Source: Sulfurimonas sp. (lineage in GTDB: Bacteria; Campylobacterota; Campylobacteria; Campylobacterales; Sulfurimonadaceae). From it: 64,000 bases of DNA. How positions within the stretch are numbered: position 1 is the first letter of the stretch; the number at the start of each line of letters is the position of its first letter. Where the stretch lies: NCBI RefSeq assembly GCF_029027585.1, contig NZ_CP093397.1, forward strand, positions 2,097,405 to 2,161,404. The letters run 5' to 3'. Below, piece after piece: positions 1-8,560 of this stretch. A model generated the notes under the pieces. It was not told where the DNA came from, searched no databases, and saw only the letters and a list, made by a program, of their open reading frames with translations. The position numbers and the translations under genes are program-made.

Positions 1-147
1 CTTAAAACATTTGAAAATGGCTCTAGAGCAACTATTATTGCAAAAGTTACCGATACACATAAACAAAAAGTTATTTTAAATAGTTCTTGGGGAACTTCAA
101 GATTTTTAGATACTCCTAGTGGTGAGTTACTTCCTAGAATCTGTTAA
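1..147 (+). CDS. hypE: HypE, NiFe-hydrogenase maturation protein (C-terminal end only)
   Basis: Frame 1 is open from the window edge to TAA at 145-147 and gives the last 48 residues of a protein ending in LPRIC. A carboxy-terminal Pro-Arg-Ile-Cys is the hallmark of HypE, the AIR-synthase-family protein whose terminal cysteine is carbamoylated by HypF and dehydrated to the thiocyanate that supplies CN ligands to the NiFe centre. The stretch before it (GSRATIIAKVTD) fits the last strands of that fold. The stop is followed directly by the ATG of hypX. The 5' part lies outside the window. Confidence 0.9.
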   Translation, partial: LKTFENGSRATIIAKVTDTHKQKVILNSSWGTSRFLDTPSGELLPRIC

Positions 148-1794
148 ATGAAAATACTCTTAATTGTTTCAGCCTTTAACTCTTTAACACAAAGAGTTTT
201 TTGTTTTCTTAAAGATATGAATCACACCATCTCAATAGAATATGCTATTAGTGATGAGGTAATGATAGATGCAGTCCAAAGATTTAAACCAGATATTATT
301 TTTTGTCCATTTTTAAAAAAATTTATTCCAAAAGAAATATTTATAAATACTCCTTCGTTTATACTTCATCCAGGTATTAGAGGAGATAGAGGACATAACT
401 CGCTTGACCATGCTCTTTTACAAGTGAAAAAAGAGTGGGGAGTAGTAATCCTCAAAGCAAATGAAGAATTTGATGCGGGAGAGATATACAGCGAAGTTAA
501 TTTTGTTATGCGAGATGCTACAAAGGCTTCTATATATAGAGATGAAGTTGCCGAGGCAAGTATAAAAGCAACAAAAGAACTTCTTGTAAATTTACAAAAC
601 AAAAGTTTTATACCAATCCCACAGTTAAAAACTCCTATGCATAAATATTTAAAACAAGTTGATAGAGCTATAAACTGGGAAAAAGATACAAGTGAAGATA
701 TTATAAAAAAAATTAGATTTAGTGATAGTTATCCTGGTGTGAAAGATGAGTTTTTTGGAGTTAGTTGTTATCTTTTTGGTGTTTGGAAAGAAGAACGCTT
801 AAAAGGTAAAGCAAAAGAAGTTATCGCAAAAAGAGATGGTGCAATTTGTGTAGGAACAATAGATGGAGCTATTTGGATAAGTCATCTTATAAAAGAGGGT
901 GGTTTTAAACTTCCAGCTACTTATGTTTTAAAAGAGAAGATTAAAGGCGTTAAAGAGCATAGACTTTCTCTCATCTTTGATATGAGTTATAAAACATTTT
1001 ATGAAATCGGTTCTCACAAAGATGGCGATGTTTCATACTTATGTTTTAACTTTCATAATGGTGCGATGCACTCAGAACAGTGTATAAGACTTAAGTATGC
1101 ATTTGAGTATTTAAAAGAGAGTTCAAAAGTTATAGTGCTTATAGGTGCTGAAGAGTTTTTTAGTAATGGCATCCATCTAAATATTTTGCAAGATTCTCAA
1201 AAACAGGGTGAAGATGGCTGGAGTAATATAAATGCTATGAATGATTTAGTTAAATCTATAATCTTTGGGGATGAAGTTATAACAGTAGCATCTCTTCATA
1301 AAAATGCAGGGGCAGGTGGTGTTTTTTTAGCTCTGGCTTGTGACTATGTAGTGGCATCTGAGAAAACTGTTTTAAACCCTCACTATAAAACTTTGGGCTT
1401 AAGTGGAAGTGAGTATCATTCGTTTTCTTTACCAAAAAGAGTAGGAGAAGTTAAAGCAAAAGAACTTCTAAGTAGATGCTTGCCAATAAGTGCAGATGAA
1501 GCAAAAGAGATAAATATGATTGATGAGGTTTTTTCACAAGAGAATTATTTTGATAGTTTAAGAGTTTTTTGTAGTGCTTTAGTAGAAGATGAAGAGAAAT
1601 ATGAAGATTATATATATGACAAACAAGATTATTTAGAAGAAAATGAAAATTTTATAGATAGATGCAAAGAAGAAGAATTAAAAATAATGCATCCTGAGTT
1701 TTGGGATAAAGATAGCTCTTTTCATATCCTAAGACATGAGTTTGTGCATAAAACATGTCCAATTAAAACACCAGATAGATTTAAATCGTACTAG
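148..1794 (+). CDS. hypX: HypX/HoxX, CO-ligand-forming hydrogenase maturation enzyme
   Basis: The 548-residue protein has the two-domain layout of HypX. The N-terminal half is a formyl-tetrahydrofolate transferase-like domain with the motif HPGIRGDRG at about residues 74-82 and DAGEI at 110-114. The C-terminal half is a crotonase (enoyl-CoA hydratase/isomerase) fold with an oxyanion-hole-like AGAGG at about 386-390. HypX of aerobic hydrogenases is known to make the active-site CO ligand from formyl-THF through formyl-CoA. The gene abuts hypE with no gap and precedes hypA, which supports the role. The ATG directly follows the hypE stop, so translation is probably coupled. A 16-bp perfect palindrome (1785-1800) covers its stop codon. 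Confidence 0.9.
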   Translation: MKILLIVSAFNSLTQRVFCFLKDMNHTISIEYAISDEVMIDAVQRFKPDIIFCPFLKKFIPKEIFINTPSFILHPGIRGDRGHNSLDHALLQVKKEWGVVILKANEEFDAGEIYSEVNFVMRDATKASIYRDEVAEASIKATKELLVNLQNKSFIPIPQLKTPMHKYLKQVDRAINWEKDTSEDIIKKIRFSDSYPGVKDEFFGVSCYLFGVWKEERLKGKAKEVIAKRDGAICVGTIDGAIWISHLIKEGGFKLPATYVLKEKIKGVKEHRLSLIFDMSYKTFYEIGSHKDGDVSYLCFNFHNGAMHSEQCIRLKYAFEYLKESSKVIVLIGAEEFFSNGIHLNILQDSQKQGEDGWSNINAMNDLVKSIIFGDEVITVASLHKNAGAGGVFLALACDYVVASEKTVLNPHYKTLGLSGSEYHSFSLPKRVGEVKAKELLSRCLPISADEAKEINMIDEVFSQENYFDSLRVFCSALVEDEEKYEDYIYDKQDYLEENENFIDRCKEEELKIMHPEFWDKDSSFHILRHEFVHKTCPIKTPDRFKSY

Positions 1795-1922
1795 TACGAT
1801 GGGCTTTCTGCTGAAAAAAACTTAGCGTTAGCGTAGGTAACGGAATCTAGGTGCCCCTTGAGGGTATACTTCCGATGCCGTTATCATAGATAAAGGGTTC
1901 CCTTTATTTTATGAAATAAAAT
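1785..1922. other. Structured intergenic segment between hypX and hypA
   Basis: This gap is visibly GC-richer than the coding DNA around it and full of dyads. There is a 16-bp palindrome at 1785-1800; a stem pairing 1836-1843 with 1878-1885 (one G-U); an alternative inner stem CGGAA 1841-1845 with TTCCG 1870-1874 around a CCC/GGG hairpin (1854-1856/1862-1864); a terminator-like ATAAAGGG/CCCTTTAT hairpin (1890-1897/1900-1907) followed by Ts; and ATTTTAT-GAA-ATAAAAT at 1906-1922. It could be a structured leader, an attenuator, a small RNA or a decayed mobile element. I recognise no known riboswitch consensus. Confidence 0.5.
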
Positions 1923-1936
1923 TAAGGAAATAACAT

Positions 1937-2278
1937 ATGCACGAGTATAGTATAGTTCAATCACTTTTGGATTCATGTGAAGATAATGCAAGAGAGAATA
2001 ATTCTACAAAAGTATTAAAAGTAGTAGTTAAAATAGGTATTATGAGTGGAGTAGAACCAAGTTTACTTCAAACAGCATTTGATACATTTAAAGAAAAGAC
2101 AATTTGTGAAGAAGCAGAGTTTATCATTAATATGCAAGATATAGTTATAAAATGTAATAATTGTCAAAAAGAATCAACAATAGGAAAATTAGACTACTGT
2201 TGCCCTATTTGTAAGGGTGTGGACATAAAAATTATCGATGGTGAAGATATGTATTTAATGCAATTAGAACTTAATTAA
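1937..2278 (+). CDS. hypA: HypA, hydrogenase nickel-incorporation protein
   Basis: At 113 residues this is normal HypA length. It begins Met-His-Glu, whose His2 is the nickel ligand in the family, and carries the structural zinc site C73-x2-C76 and C89-x2-C92. HypA works with HypB to insert nickel into the hydrogenase large subunit, and in Helicobacter relatives it also serves urease. It follows hypE and hypX in the same direction after a 142-bp structured gap, so it may be transcribed with them or separately. A Shine-Dalgarno-like AAGGAAA lies about 7 nt before the ATG. Confidence 0.95.
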   Translation: MHEYSIVQSLLDSCEDNARENNSTKVLKVVVKIGIMSGVEPSLLQTAFDTFKEKTICEEAEFIINMQDIVIKCNNCQKESTIGKLDYCCPICKGVDIKIIDGEDMYLMQLELN

Positions 2279-2301
2279 ACAAAACTTAAAGCTTGTTTGG
2301 G

Positions 2302-2307
2302 TAGAAT
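2302..2307 (+). promoter_or_regulatory. Possible -10 element of the rplU operon
   Basis: TAGAAT lies about 33 bp before the rplU ATG in the short gap after hypA. Campylobacterota sigma-70 promoters are usually defined mainly by the -10 box. No convincing -35 is visible, so the call is weak. Confidence 0.35.
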
Positions 2308-2340
2308 TGCGAACTTTTATAAAGATTCAAGGAATTGTAT

Positions 2341-2649
2341 ATGTACGCAATTATCAAAAACGGTGGTAAACAATATAAAGTTCAAGAGGGTGACATTCTT
2401 TTATTAGACAAAATGTCATTAGAGCCAAAAGATACTATCGAAATTACAGAAGTTCTAGCAATTAATGCTGGTGAACTTAAATTCGGAGCTCCATTTGTAG
2501 ATGGTGCCGTAGTTACTGCAGAAGTGATTAATGAAGGTCGTGAAAGAAAAATTATTATTTTCAAAAAACGCCGTCGTAAAGACTCTAAAGTTAAAAGAGG
2601 TTTCAGAAGAGATTTCACTCGTGTTCGCATCACGAAAATAGCTGCATAA
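2341..2649 (+). CDS. rplU: 50S ribosomal protein L21
   Basis: The 102-residue protein begins [14 protein letters not shown], the standard L21 N-terminus, and ends in the usual basic [11 protein letters not shown] tail. L21 binds 23S rRNA in the large subunit. A TTG six bases upstream (2335) is in frame, but ATG 2341 matches family starts and sits about 8 nt after AAGGA, so I chose ATG. It is followed after 20 nt by rpmA (L27) and then obgE, the classic L21-L27-Obg order. Confidence 0.97.
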   Translation: MYAIIKNGGKQYKVQEGDILLLDKMSLEPKDTIEITEVLAINAGELKFGAPFVDGAVVTAEVINEGRERKIIIFKKRRRKDSKVKRGFRRDFTRVRITKIAA

Positions 2650-2669
2650 GCTAAAATAAGGAGCATAGT

Positions 2670-2927
2670 ATGGCACATAAGAAAGGTCAAGGTAGTACAC
2701 AGAATAATCGTGACTCAGCTGGTAGAAGACTTGGTGTTAAGAAGTTTGGTGGTGAAGTAGTTATCCCTGGTAACATTATCATTCGTCAAAGAGGAACTAA
2801 AGTTCATCCAGGTAGAAATGTTGGTATGGGTAAAGACCACACTTTATTTGCACTAATTGAAGGCGTTGTTACTTTTGAGAGAAAAGATAAAAAACGCAAA
2901 CAAGTTTCAGTAGTACCTGCTACATAA
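2670..2927 (+). CDS. rpmA: 50S ribosomal protein L27
   Basis: The 85-residue protein starts [16 protein letters not shown] and contains [12 protein letters not shown], the conserved L27 N-terminus that reaches the peptidyl-transferase centre. It lacks the cleavable N-terminal extension seen in Firmicutes. It lies 20 nt after rplU with a GGAG ribosome-binding site. A strong hairpin follows its stop at 2934-2958, so part of the transcription probably ends before obgE. Confidence 0.97.
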   Translation: MAHKKGQGSTQNNRDSAGRRLGVKKFGGEVVIPGNIIIRQRGTKVHPGRNVGMGKDHTLFALIEGVVTFERKDKKRKQVSVVPAT

Positions 2928-2933
2928 TTATTC

Positions 2934-2958
2934 AATATTTGGGCATTGCCCAAATATT
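2934..2958 (+). terminator. Hairpin terminator after rpmA
   Basis: AATATTTGGGC (2934-2944) and GCCCAAATATT (2948-2958) form a perfect 11-bp stem with an ATT loop, followed by the pyrimidine-rich TCTTCCTC. It sits 6 nt after the L27 stop and 68 nt before obgE. The T tract is short, so it may terminate only partly. Confidence 0.65.
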
Positions 2959-3026
2959 TCTTCCTCACAGAGTTTTTAAACTCTTTCACAATTTAGTAAA
3001 AATTTTTAAAATATAAAGGAATGACA

Positions 3027-4127
3027 ATGTTCACAGATAGTGTCGAATTAACAGTTTCATCTGGTAAAGGTGGACAAGGGTGTGTTGCATTTCGTAGAGA
3101 AAAATTTGTACTAAATGGTGGTCCAAATGGTGGAGATGGTGGAAAAGGTGGTGACATTTGGTTTAAGTGCGATAATAACACACATACTCTTTCTCACTTT
3201 CAAAGAAGAATGCATTTAAAAGCAAATGGTGGAGCACAAGGTGAAGCTTCTCGCATGTCAGGAAAGTCTGGTGAGAAGAAAGTAATCATTGTCCCTCCTG
3301 GAACACAAATTATAGATACTGATAGTGGTGAAGTTCTTTTTGATATGCTTAAAGATGGTCAAGAAGAGAAGTTTTTACAGGGTGGAAAAGGTGGGCTTGG
3401 AAATACTCACTTTAAATCACCAACAAATCAAAGACCAACTTATGCTCAACCTGGTGAAAAAGGTGAAACTAGAGCTATTAAGTTAGACCTGAAACTTATA
3501 GCTGATGTTGGACTTGTTGGTTTTCCAAATGTTGGAAAATCTACTCTTATCTCAACAGTATCAAATGCAAGACCTGAAATTGCAAACTATGAGTTTACAA
3601 CACTTACCCCAAAACTTGGTCAAGTAAATATTGGAGATTTTGAGTCATTTGTAATGGCTGATATTCCAGGTATTATTGGTGGAGCACATGAAGGTAAAGG
3701 TTTAGGTATCCAATTTTTACGACATATTGAGAGAACTAAGACTCTTTTGTATATGGTTGATTTAGCTTCATATCGTGACTTAAAAGAACAGATAGAAGTT
3801 TTAAAAGATGAAATATCTTCATTTAGCGAAAAACTAGGAGATAGTAACTATGCGATAGCTTTAACAAGAGTAGATATCGTTCCTCCTGATGAGATAAATT
3901 CACTAGTAAGTGGTTTTTTAGACCTTCTAGGTTTAAAAGCGAATAGTTCTTGCGAGTTTAACTTTGACTCATCGATGCCATATTTTGTTCAAGACTCAGC
4001 AGATGAAACTCTTGGTTATGATAAAAAACTTCCATATCTTGTTGCACCAATATCTTCAGCAACTTCTAAAAATATTGAAGCAATTAAATATGCTTTATTT
4101 AACTTAGTACAAACAAATAGAAAATAA
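3027..4127 (+). CDS. obgE: GTPase ObgE/CgtA, ribosome assembly
   Basis: The 366-residue protein has the glycine-rich Obg fold (about 1-158; GKGGQGCVAFRREKF near the start) followed by a G domain with the P-loop GFPNVGKST at about 164-172, the G3 motif DIPG and a G4 motif reading TRVD instead of the usual NKxD. Obg binds the 50S subunit and couples ribosome maturation to growth and stress. Two ATGs (3021, 3027) are in frame; 3027 has proper spacing from AAGGA at 3016-3020, while 3021 would touch it. The downstream proB begins 2 nt after the stop. Confidence 0.96.
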   Translation: MFTDSVELTVSSGKGGQGCVAFRREKFVLNGGPNGGDGGKGGDIWFKCDNNTHTLSHFQRRMHLKANGGAQGEASRMSGKSGEKKVIIVPPGTQIIDTDSGEVLFDMLKDGQEEKFLQGGKGGLGNTHFKSPTNQRPTYAQPGEKGETRAIKLDLKLIADVGLVGFPNVGKSTLISTVSNARPEIANYEFTTLTPKLGQVNIGDFESFVMADIPGIIGGAHEGKGLGIQFLRHIERTKTLLYMVDLASYRDLKEQIEVLKDEISSFSEKLGDSNYAIALTRVDIVPPDEINSLVSGFLDLLGLKANSSCEFNFDSSMPYFVQDSADETLGYDKKLPYLVAPISSATSKNIEAIKYALFNLVQTNRK

Positions 4128-4129
4128 TA

Positions 4130-4894
4130 ATGCGAATTGTTGTTAAGGTTGGAAGTGCAGTTTTAGCTGAAAATGACTCTATCGCTTTAGAAAGAATGCA
4201 AGCGTTAGTTGATTTTTTAGCCAAGTTAAGAAAAAATAATGAAGTTGTTTTAGTATCTTCTGGTGCTGTGGCTGCTGGATATACAAAAATACAACTAGAT
4301 AGAAGTATTTTGACAAATAAACAAGCCCTAGCATCTATTGGGCAACCAATATTAATGCATACATATGCCGAGAAATTTTCTCAACATAGTATTATTATTT
4401 CTCAAGTTTTACTAACAGCTGCAAATCTTAGTAAAGCTCAAGAGATAAGTAAAATCAAAAATACAGTTGATACACTTTTAAAAAATAGTGTTCTTCCTAT
4501 TATAAATGAAAATGATGCAACTACGACTGATGAGTTAGAAGTTGGAGATAATGATCAACTATCAGCGTACATAACTAAACATATAGAAGCTGATATCTTA
4601 ATTATACTATCTGACATAGATGCTTATTATGATAAAGACCCGAGAAAAAATTCAGATGCTAAAATACTTAAAGTTGTAAATTATATTGATAAAAAAGATT
4701 TAGATAAAAATGTAACTCCTCACGGTACTTTTGCAACAGGTGGAATAGTTACAAAACTAAAAGCAGCTTCGTATCTTTTACAAAATGATATAGATACTTT
4801 TTTAGCAACAGGATTTGATTTAAGTGATATAAAGAGTTATTTACTTGATAAAAACCATATAGGTGGAACACTTTTTACAAAGACTAAATCATGA
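4130..4894 (+). CDS. proB: Glutamate 5-kinase, short form without PUA domain
   Basis: The protein phosphorylates glutamate in the first step of proline synthesis. Its 254 residues hold only the amino-acid kinase fold: KVGSAVLA at the start, VSSGAVAAG near residue 42, the NENDATTTDELEVGDNDQLSA substrate/nucleotide segment and a HGTFATGGIVTKLKAA end region. The PUA domain of the 367-residue E. coli enzyme is absent, as is usual in Campylobacterota. It is 2 nt downstream of obgE, and its end overlaps the fmt start by 4 nt (ATGA). Confidence 0.95.
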   Translation: MRIVVKVGSAVLAENDSIALERMQALVDFLAKLRKNNEVVLVSSGAVAAGYTKIQLDRSILTNKQALASIGQPILMHTYAEKFSQHSIIISQVLLTAANLSKAQEISKIKNTVDTLLKNSVLPIINENDATTTDELEVGDNDQLSAYITKHIEADILIILSDIDAYYDKDPRKNSDAKILKVVNYIDKKDLDKNVTPHGTFATGGIVTKLKAASYLLQNDIDTFLATGFDLSDIKSYLLDKNHIGGTLFTKTKS

Positions 4895-5799
4895 ATATTA
4901 TTTTTATGGGTACTCCAAATTATGCAAAAGAAATTTTGCAAAAAATAATTCAAACAGATGAAATGAATGTAGTTGGAGTTTATACTCAACCTGATAAGCC
5001 AGTAGGTCGTAAAAAAACACTAACTGCTCCTGTTGTCAAAATATTAGCACAAGAAAATGAGATAAAAGTATATCAACCAATTAGACTTAGAGATGAGGAA
5101 GTAGTAAAAGAACTTCTAAATATTGAGTGTGATTATATTGTTGTTGCAGCATATGGACAAATACTTCCAAAAGAAATATTAGATCATGCCCCTTGTATAA
5201 ATCTTCATGCTTCAATATTGCCAAAATATAGAGGTGCAAGTCCAATCCAACAGAGTATTCTTAGTGCTGATAAGCAAACAGGTGTAACAGCTATGCTTAT
5301 GGATATCGGTTTAGATACTGGTGATATTTTAAAAATAAAAAAAATTGACATAGATGATGATGAGATGGTAGAGAGTCTGTTTGATAGACTGACTATTTGT
5401 GCAGCTGACTTAATACTAGAAGTACTTAAAAACTATAAATCATATACTCCAAAACAACAAAATGAGCTTAAAGCTACACATTGTAAAAAAATAACTAAAA
5501 AAGACGGGGAAATAAGTTTTGATAATGCTAGTGATTTATATAATAAATATAGAGCCTTTACTCCTTGGCCAGCAATTTATTTATCAAGTGCTTTAAAATT
5601 AAAACATATAGAACTATTAGAAGTTCATTCTGTAAATGAAAAAGGTAAAATTTTACTAATTGATAAAAAATCTATTGTAGTTGGATGCGAAAAGGGAAGT
5701 ATTCGTATTTTTAAAGTTCAACCAGCATCTAAAAAAGAGATGGATATACTTTCATATATTAATGGAAAAAGATTAAATCTTGCAGATACTTTATCTTGA
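4891..5799 (+). CDS. fmt: Methionyl-tRNA formyltransferase
   Basis: Fmt formylates initiator Met-tRNA using 10-formyl-THF. The 302-residue protein shows the catalytic set N104-x-H106 within INLHASILPKYRGASPIQ, followed by D142 in GLDTGDI, and a C-terminal OB-like domain with FTPWPAIYL. It is slightly shorter than the E. coli enzyme (315 aa), within the normal range. It is translationally coupled to proB by a 4-nt overlap, and its last 20 nt overlap the biotin ligase reading frame. Confidence 0.95.
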   Translation: MNIIFMGTPNYAKEILQKIIQTDEMNVVGVYTQPDKPVGRKKTLTAPVVKILAQENEIKVYQPIRLRDEEVVKELLNIECDYIVVAAYGQILPKEILDHAPCINLHASILPKYRGASPIQQSILSADKQTGVTAMLMDIGLDTGDILKIKKIDIDDDEMVESLFDRLTICAADLILEVLKNYKSYTPKQQNELKATHCKKITKKDGEISFDNASDLYNKYRAFTPWPAIYLSSALKLKHIELLEVHSVNEKGKILLIDKKSIVVGCEKGSIRIFKVQPASKKEMDILSYINGKRLNLADTLS

Positions 5800-6414
5800 T
5801 ACCATTGACTCTACTCAAAAACATCTAAAAAATTTAATAAAAAATAAAAAGGTAAGTTTTCCATATGCCGTTGTATCAAATAATCAGACACAAGGTGTAG
5901 GAAGCAGAGATAATTATTGGGATTCTTTAGAAGGAAATCTATTCTTATCTTTTGGGATTGAGTTAAAAGATTTACCTAAAGATTTAAAACTTGAGTCAGC
6001 GTCTATATATTTCGCATATATCTTAAAAATACACTTAATTATTTAAATTCAGAAGTTTGGTTGAAATGGCCTAATGATTTTTATATAAAAGATAAAAAAA
6101 TAGGTGGAATGATTACAAATATAGTAGATAATGTGCTGTTATGTGGGGTAGGGCTAAACCTTCTTAATTCTCCAAAAGGATTTTCTAGGTTAGACATAAA
6201 AATTGATAGAGAACGATTACTAAAGAATTACTTTAAAAATATAGAAAAAACTTTTTCATGGAAGGAAGTTTTTAGTAAATATAAGTTAGAATTTGTTAAG
6301 AATAAAAACTTTTATACGCATACTAAAAGTTTAAGAATATCTTTAGAAGATGTAAAACTTTTAACGGATGGTTCAATAATGCATAATGGGCAAAGGATAT
6401 ATAGTACAAGATGA
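5780..6414 (+). pseudogene. birA: Biotin--[acetyl-CoA-carboxylase] ligase, interrupted by a -1 frameshift
   Basis: Two open frames together encode one short BirA (about 211 aa, catalytic domain only). The first (5780-6046, TTG start) gives the DTIDSTQ motif and a NNQTQGVGSRD biotin-binding segment; the second resumes near 6034 and carries LKWPNDFYIKDKKIGGMI and the GVGLNL motif. The total length is 3n+2, so one base is missing; restoring one A in the A5 run at 6025-6029 joins the frames smoothly. The enzyme charges the biotin carrier of acetyl-CoA carboxylase and is normally essential, so a sequencing error is a real alternative to decay. It overlaps fmt by 20 nt and soj by 4 nt. Confidence 0.85.
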
Positions 6415-7193
6415 GTGAAGTAATAGTAATAGCAAATCAAAAAGGTGGTGTTGGTAAAACAACAACTGCTGTAAATCTAGCGGCTTCACTTGCTGTTGCA
6501 GAAAAAAAAGTGCTTCTTATAGATGCTGATCCACAAGCGAATGCGACAACATCTTTAGGTTTTCATAGAAATGATTATGAATTTAATATTTATCATGTTC
6601 TTATAGGGACTAAAAAATTAAAAGATATAATTTTAAAGTCAGATTTACCTACCTTGCATCTTGCACCTTCAAATATAGGTTTAGTAGGAATTGAGAAAGA
6701 ATACTATGATAATGATAATAAAGATGGAAGAGAATTAGTTTTAAAAAAAGCAATAGCAAATATAAAAAAAGATTATGATTATATTATTATAGATTCTCCT
6801 CCAGCACTTGGTCCAATGACAATAAATGCACTTTCAGCTTCAAATTCTGTTATCATACCTATCCAATGTGAATTTTTTGCGCTTGAAGGTCTTGCACAAC
6901 TCTTAAACACTGTAAAGTTAGTTAGAAAGTCTATAAACCCAAAATTAAGCATAAAAGGTTTTTTACCAACTATGTTTAGTTCTCAAAACAATTTATCAAA
7001 ACAAGTTTTTGCTGACCTTTCTCAACACTTTAAAGGTAAACTATTTAAAGATTCAAAAAATAAATATATAGTAGTTCCAAGAAATGTAAAACTAGCAGAA
7101 GCTCCATCTTTTGGAAAACCGGCTATATTATATGATGTTAAATCAATGGGCTCTATCGCTTATCAAAACTTAGCACAAACAATAATATCGTGA
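6411..7193 (+). CDS. parA: Chromosome partitioning ATPase ParA/Soj
   Basis: The 260-residue protein has the deviant Walker A box KGGVGKTT at residues 10-17, DADPQANAT for switch I, and IIIDSPPALG as Walker B. ParA ATPases of this kind move or position the chromosome origin with ParB, and they also influence DnaA. The gene overlaps the birA end by 4 nt and is followed 7 nt later by parB. I saw no parS-like palindrome in the window. Confidence 0.96.
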   Translation: MSEVIVIANQKGGVGKTTTAVNLAASLAVAEKKVLLIDADPQANATTSLGFHRNDYEFNIYHVLIGTKKLKDIILKSDLPTLHLAPSNIGLVGIEKEYYDNDNKDGRELVLKKAIANIKKDYDYIIIDSPPALGPMTINALSASNSVIIPIQCEFFALEGLAQLLNTVKLVRKSINPKLSIKGFLPTMFSSQNNLSKQVFADLSQHFKGKLFKDSKNKYIVVPRNVKLAEAPSFGKPAILYDVKSMGSIAYQNLAQTIIS

Positions 7194-7200
7194 GGCTTGT

Positions 7201-8037
7201 ATGAAAACAATGAAACTTGGTCGTGGACTAGATGCACTTTTGGGGGAGATGGATGAAGCTTATGACAATGAAAGTTCATCAAAAGATAGCGTAATAGAGT
7301 TATCTCTTAAAGATATTAGACCAAATCCATACCAACCAAGAAAATATTTTAATGAGAGTTCTCTTTTGGAGCTTGGTGAGTCTATAAAAAATGATGGCTT
7401 ACTTCAACCAATAGTAGTTAGTCAAGATATAGATGGATATGTATTGGTTGCAGGAGAAAGAAGACTTCGAGCATCTAAGCTTGTAAAACTAAAGACAATT
7501 CGTGCTATTTTGTTAAATACTGATGAACGAAAAATGCGTCAGTTCGCTTTAATTGAAAATATTCAAAGAGATGAGTTAAACTCAGTAGAACTTGCAGAGG
7601 CTTATAGCGAGCTTTTAAAAATGTATGATGTAACTCAAGAAGAGTTGGCAACAAAGATACATAAAAGTAGAACACATATCACAAATACAATTCGACTTTT
7701 ACAACTTTCACTTAAAACTCAAAAAGCGTTAATAGAGAAAAAAATCACAGCAGGACACGCAAAAGTTTTAATAGGACTTGATGAAAAACAACAGCAACTT
7801 GTAGTAAATTCTATTATTGGCCAAAAACTTAGTGTAAGAGAAGTTGAATCAATTATAAAAAATATGAAAGAAACAAAATCTCCTTTTATAGAAAAAATTA
7901 ATATTCCAGCATATGATTTTTCTGATTTAAAAGAGAAATTTGACTTTCTAGGGTACAAAACTAAATCTTGCAAAAATAAAATAACGATTGAATTTGACAA
8001 CGAGAGTCAAATTGATGACTTTCTTAGTCGTTTATAA
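7201..8037 (+). CDS. parB: Chromosome partitioning protein ParB/Spo0J
   Basis: The 278-residue protein begins with the short ParA-stimulating segment LGRGLDALLG, then has the ParB/Srx CTPase fold with RPNPYQPRK (about 40-48) and the GERRLRAS CTP-binding motif, followed by a KorB-like helix-turn-helix domain (TQEELATKIHKSRTHITNTIRLLQL split over two helices) and a C-terminal dimerisation domain. It acts with the upstream parA. MKTM... gives two possible ATGs nine bases apart; the upstream one is kept. Confidence 0.96.
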   Translation: MKTMKLGRGLDALLGEMDEAYDNESSSKDSVIELSLKDIRPNPYQPRKYFNESSLLELGESIKNDGLLQPIVVSQDIDGYVLVAGERRLRASKLVKLKTIRAILLNTDERKMRQFALIENIQRDELNSVELAEAYSELLKMYDVTQEELATKIHKSRTHITNTIRLLQLSLKTQKALIEKKITAGHAKVLIGLDEKQQQLVVNSIIGQKLSVREVESIIKNMKETKSPFIEKINIPAYDFSDLKEKFDFLGYKTKSCKNKITIEFDNESQIDDFLSRL

Positions 8038-8097
8038 AAGTATTAGACTAAATTATAAAATTCTTTTTCAATTTAACCATTCTTTCAATTTTCTAAT

Positions 8098-8105
8098 TGT
8101 ATAAT
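8098..8105 (+). promoter_or_regulatory. Promoter -10 box of the ATP synthase operon
   Basis: TGTATAAT lies 23 bp before the atpF' ATG, behind a T-rich stretch with roughly helical spacing, the usual look of a Campylobacterota sigma-70 promoter. A perfect AGGAGG ribosome-binding site follows at 8118-8123. Confidence 0.7.
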
Positions 8106-8127
8106 CACGCAACTTTTAGGAGGTGCT

Positions 8128-8550
8128 ATGTTAGATATAAATCCGATATTACTTTTAGCTACATTCGTTGTGTTTCTTTCGCTGATAGCCGTTCTGAACA
8201 GTTGGCTTTATAATCCATTATTTAGTTTTATGAATAAAAGAGATGATGACATCAAAAAAGACCTACAAAAAGTAGGAAACAATGATGATGAAATCAATGC
8301 TTTACATTCAGAAGCCAAATCAATAATTAATAGTGCTAAACTGGAAGCTTCGGCCCTAAGAGAGAAAGTTATTGAAGATGCCAAAGAGTTGGCAGATAGT
8401 AAGCTAGAAGCAAAGCGTGCTGAATTAGCTAGTGAGTATTTAGAATTTGAGCAATCACTTGCTGAGTCTAAAGAACAGTTGGTGGGTGACTTGATGTCAC
8501 AAATTCCATTGTTCAAAGAAGCTGTAAAAGCTAAATTCAGTCAAATATAA
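8128..8550 (+). CDS. atpF': ATP synthase F0 subunit b'
   Basis: The 140-residue protein has one N-terminal membrane helix (about residues 5-27) followed by a long charged helix rich in Ala/Lys/Glu heptads, the form of a b-type stator subunit. It precedes a second, longer b subunit, so the peripheral stalk is probably a b/b' heterodimer as in other Campylobacterota. It is the first gene of the operon, with a strong AGGAGG site. Confidence 0.9.
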   Translation: MLDINPILLLATFVVFLSLIAVLNSWLYNPLFSFMNKRDDDIKKDLQKVGNNDDEINALHSEAKSIINSAKLEASALREKVIEDAKELADSKLEAKRAELASEYLEFEQSLAESKEQLVGDLMSQIPLFKEAVKAKFSQI

Positions 8551-8560
8551 AGGATGTCAT

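Noticed and set aside
2382-2690. Reverse-strand open frame opposite rplU
   Set aside because: Shadow of the L21 gene; no ribosome-binding site, and the forward gene is certain.
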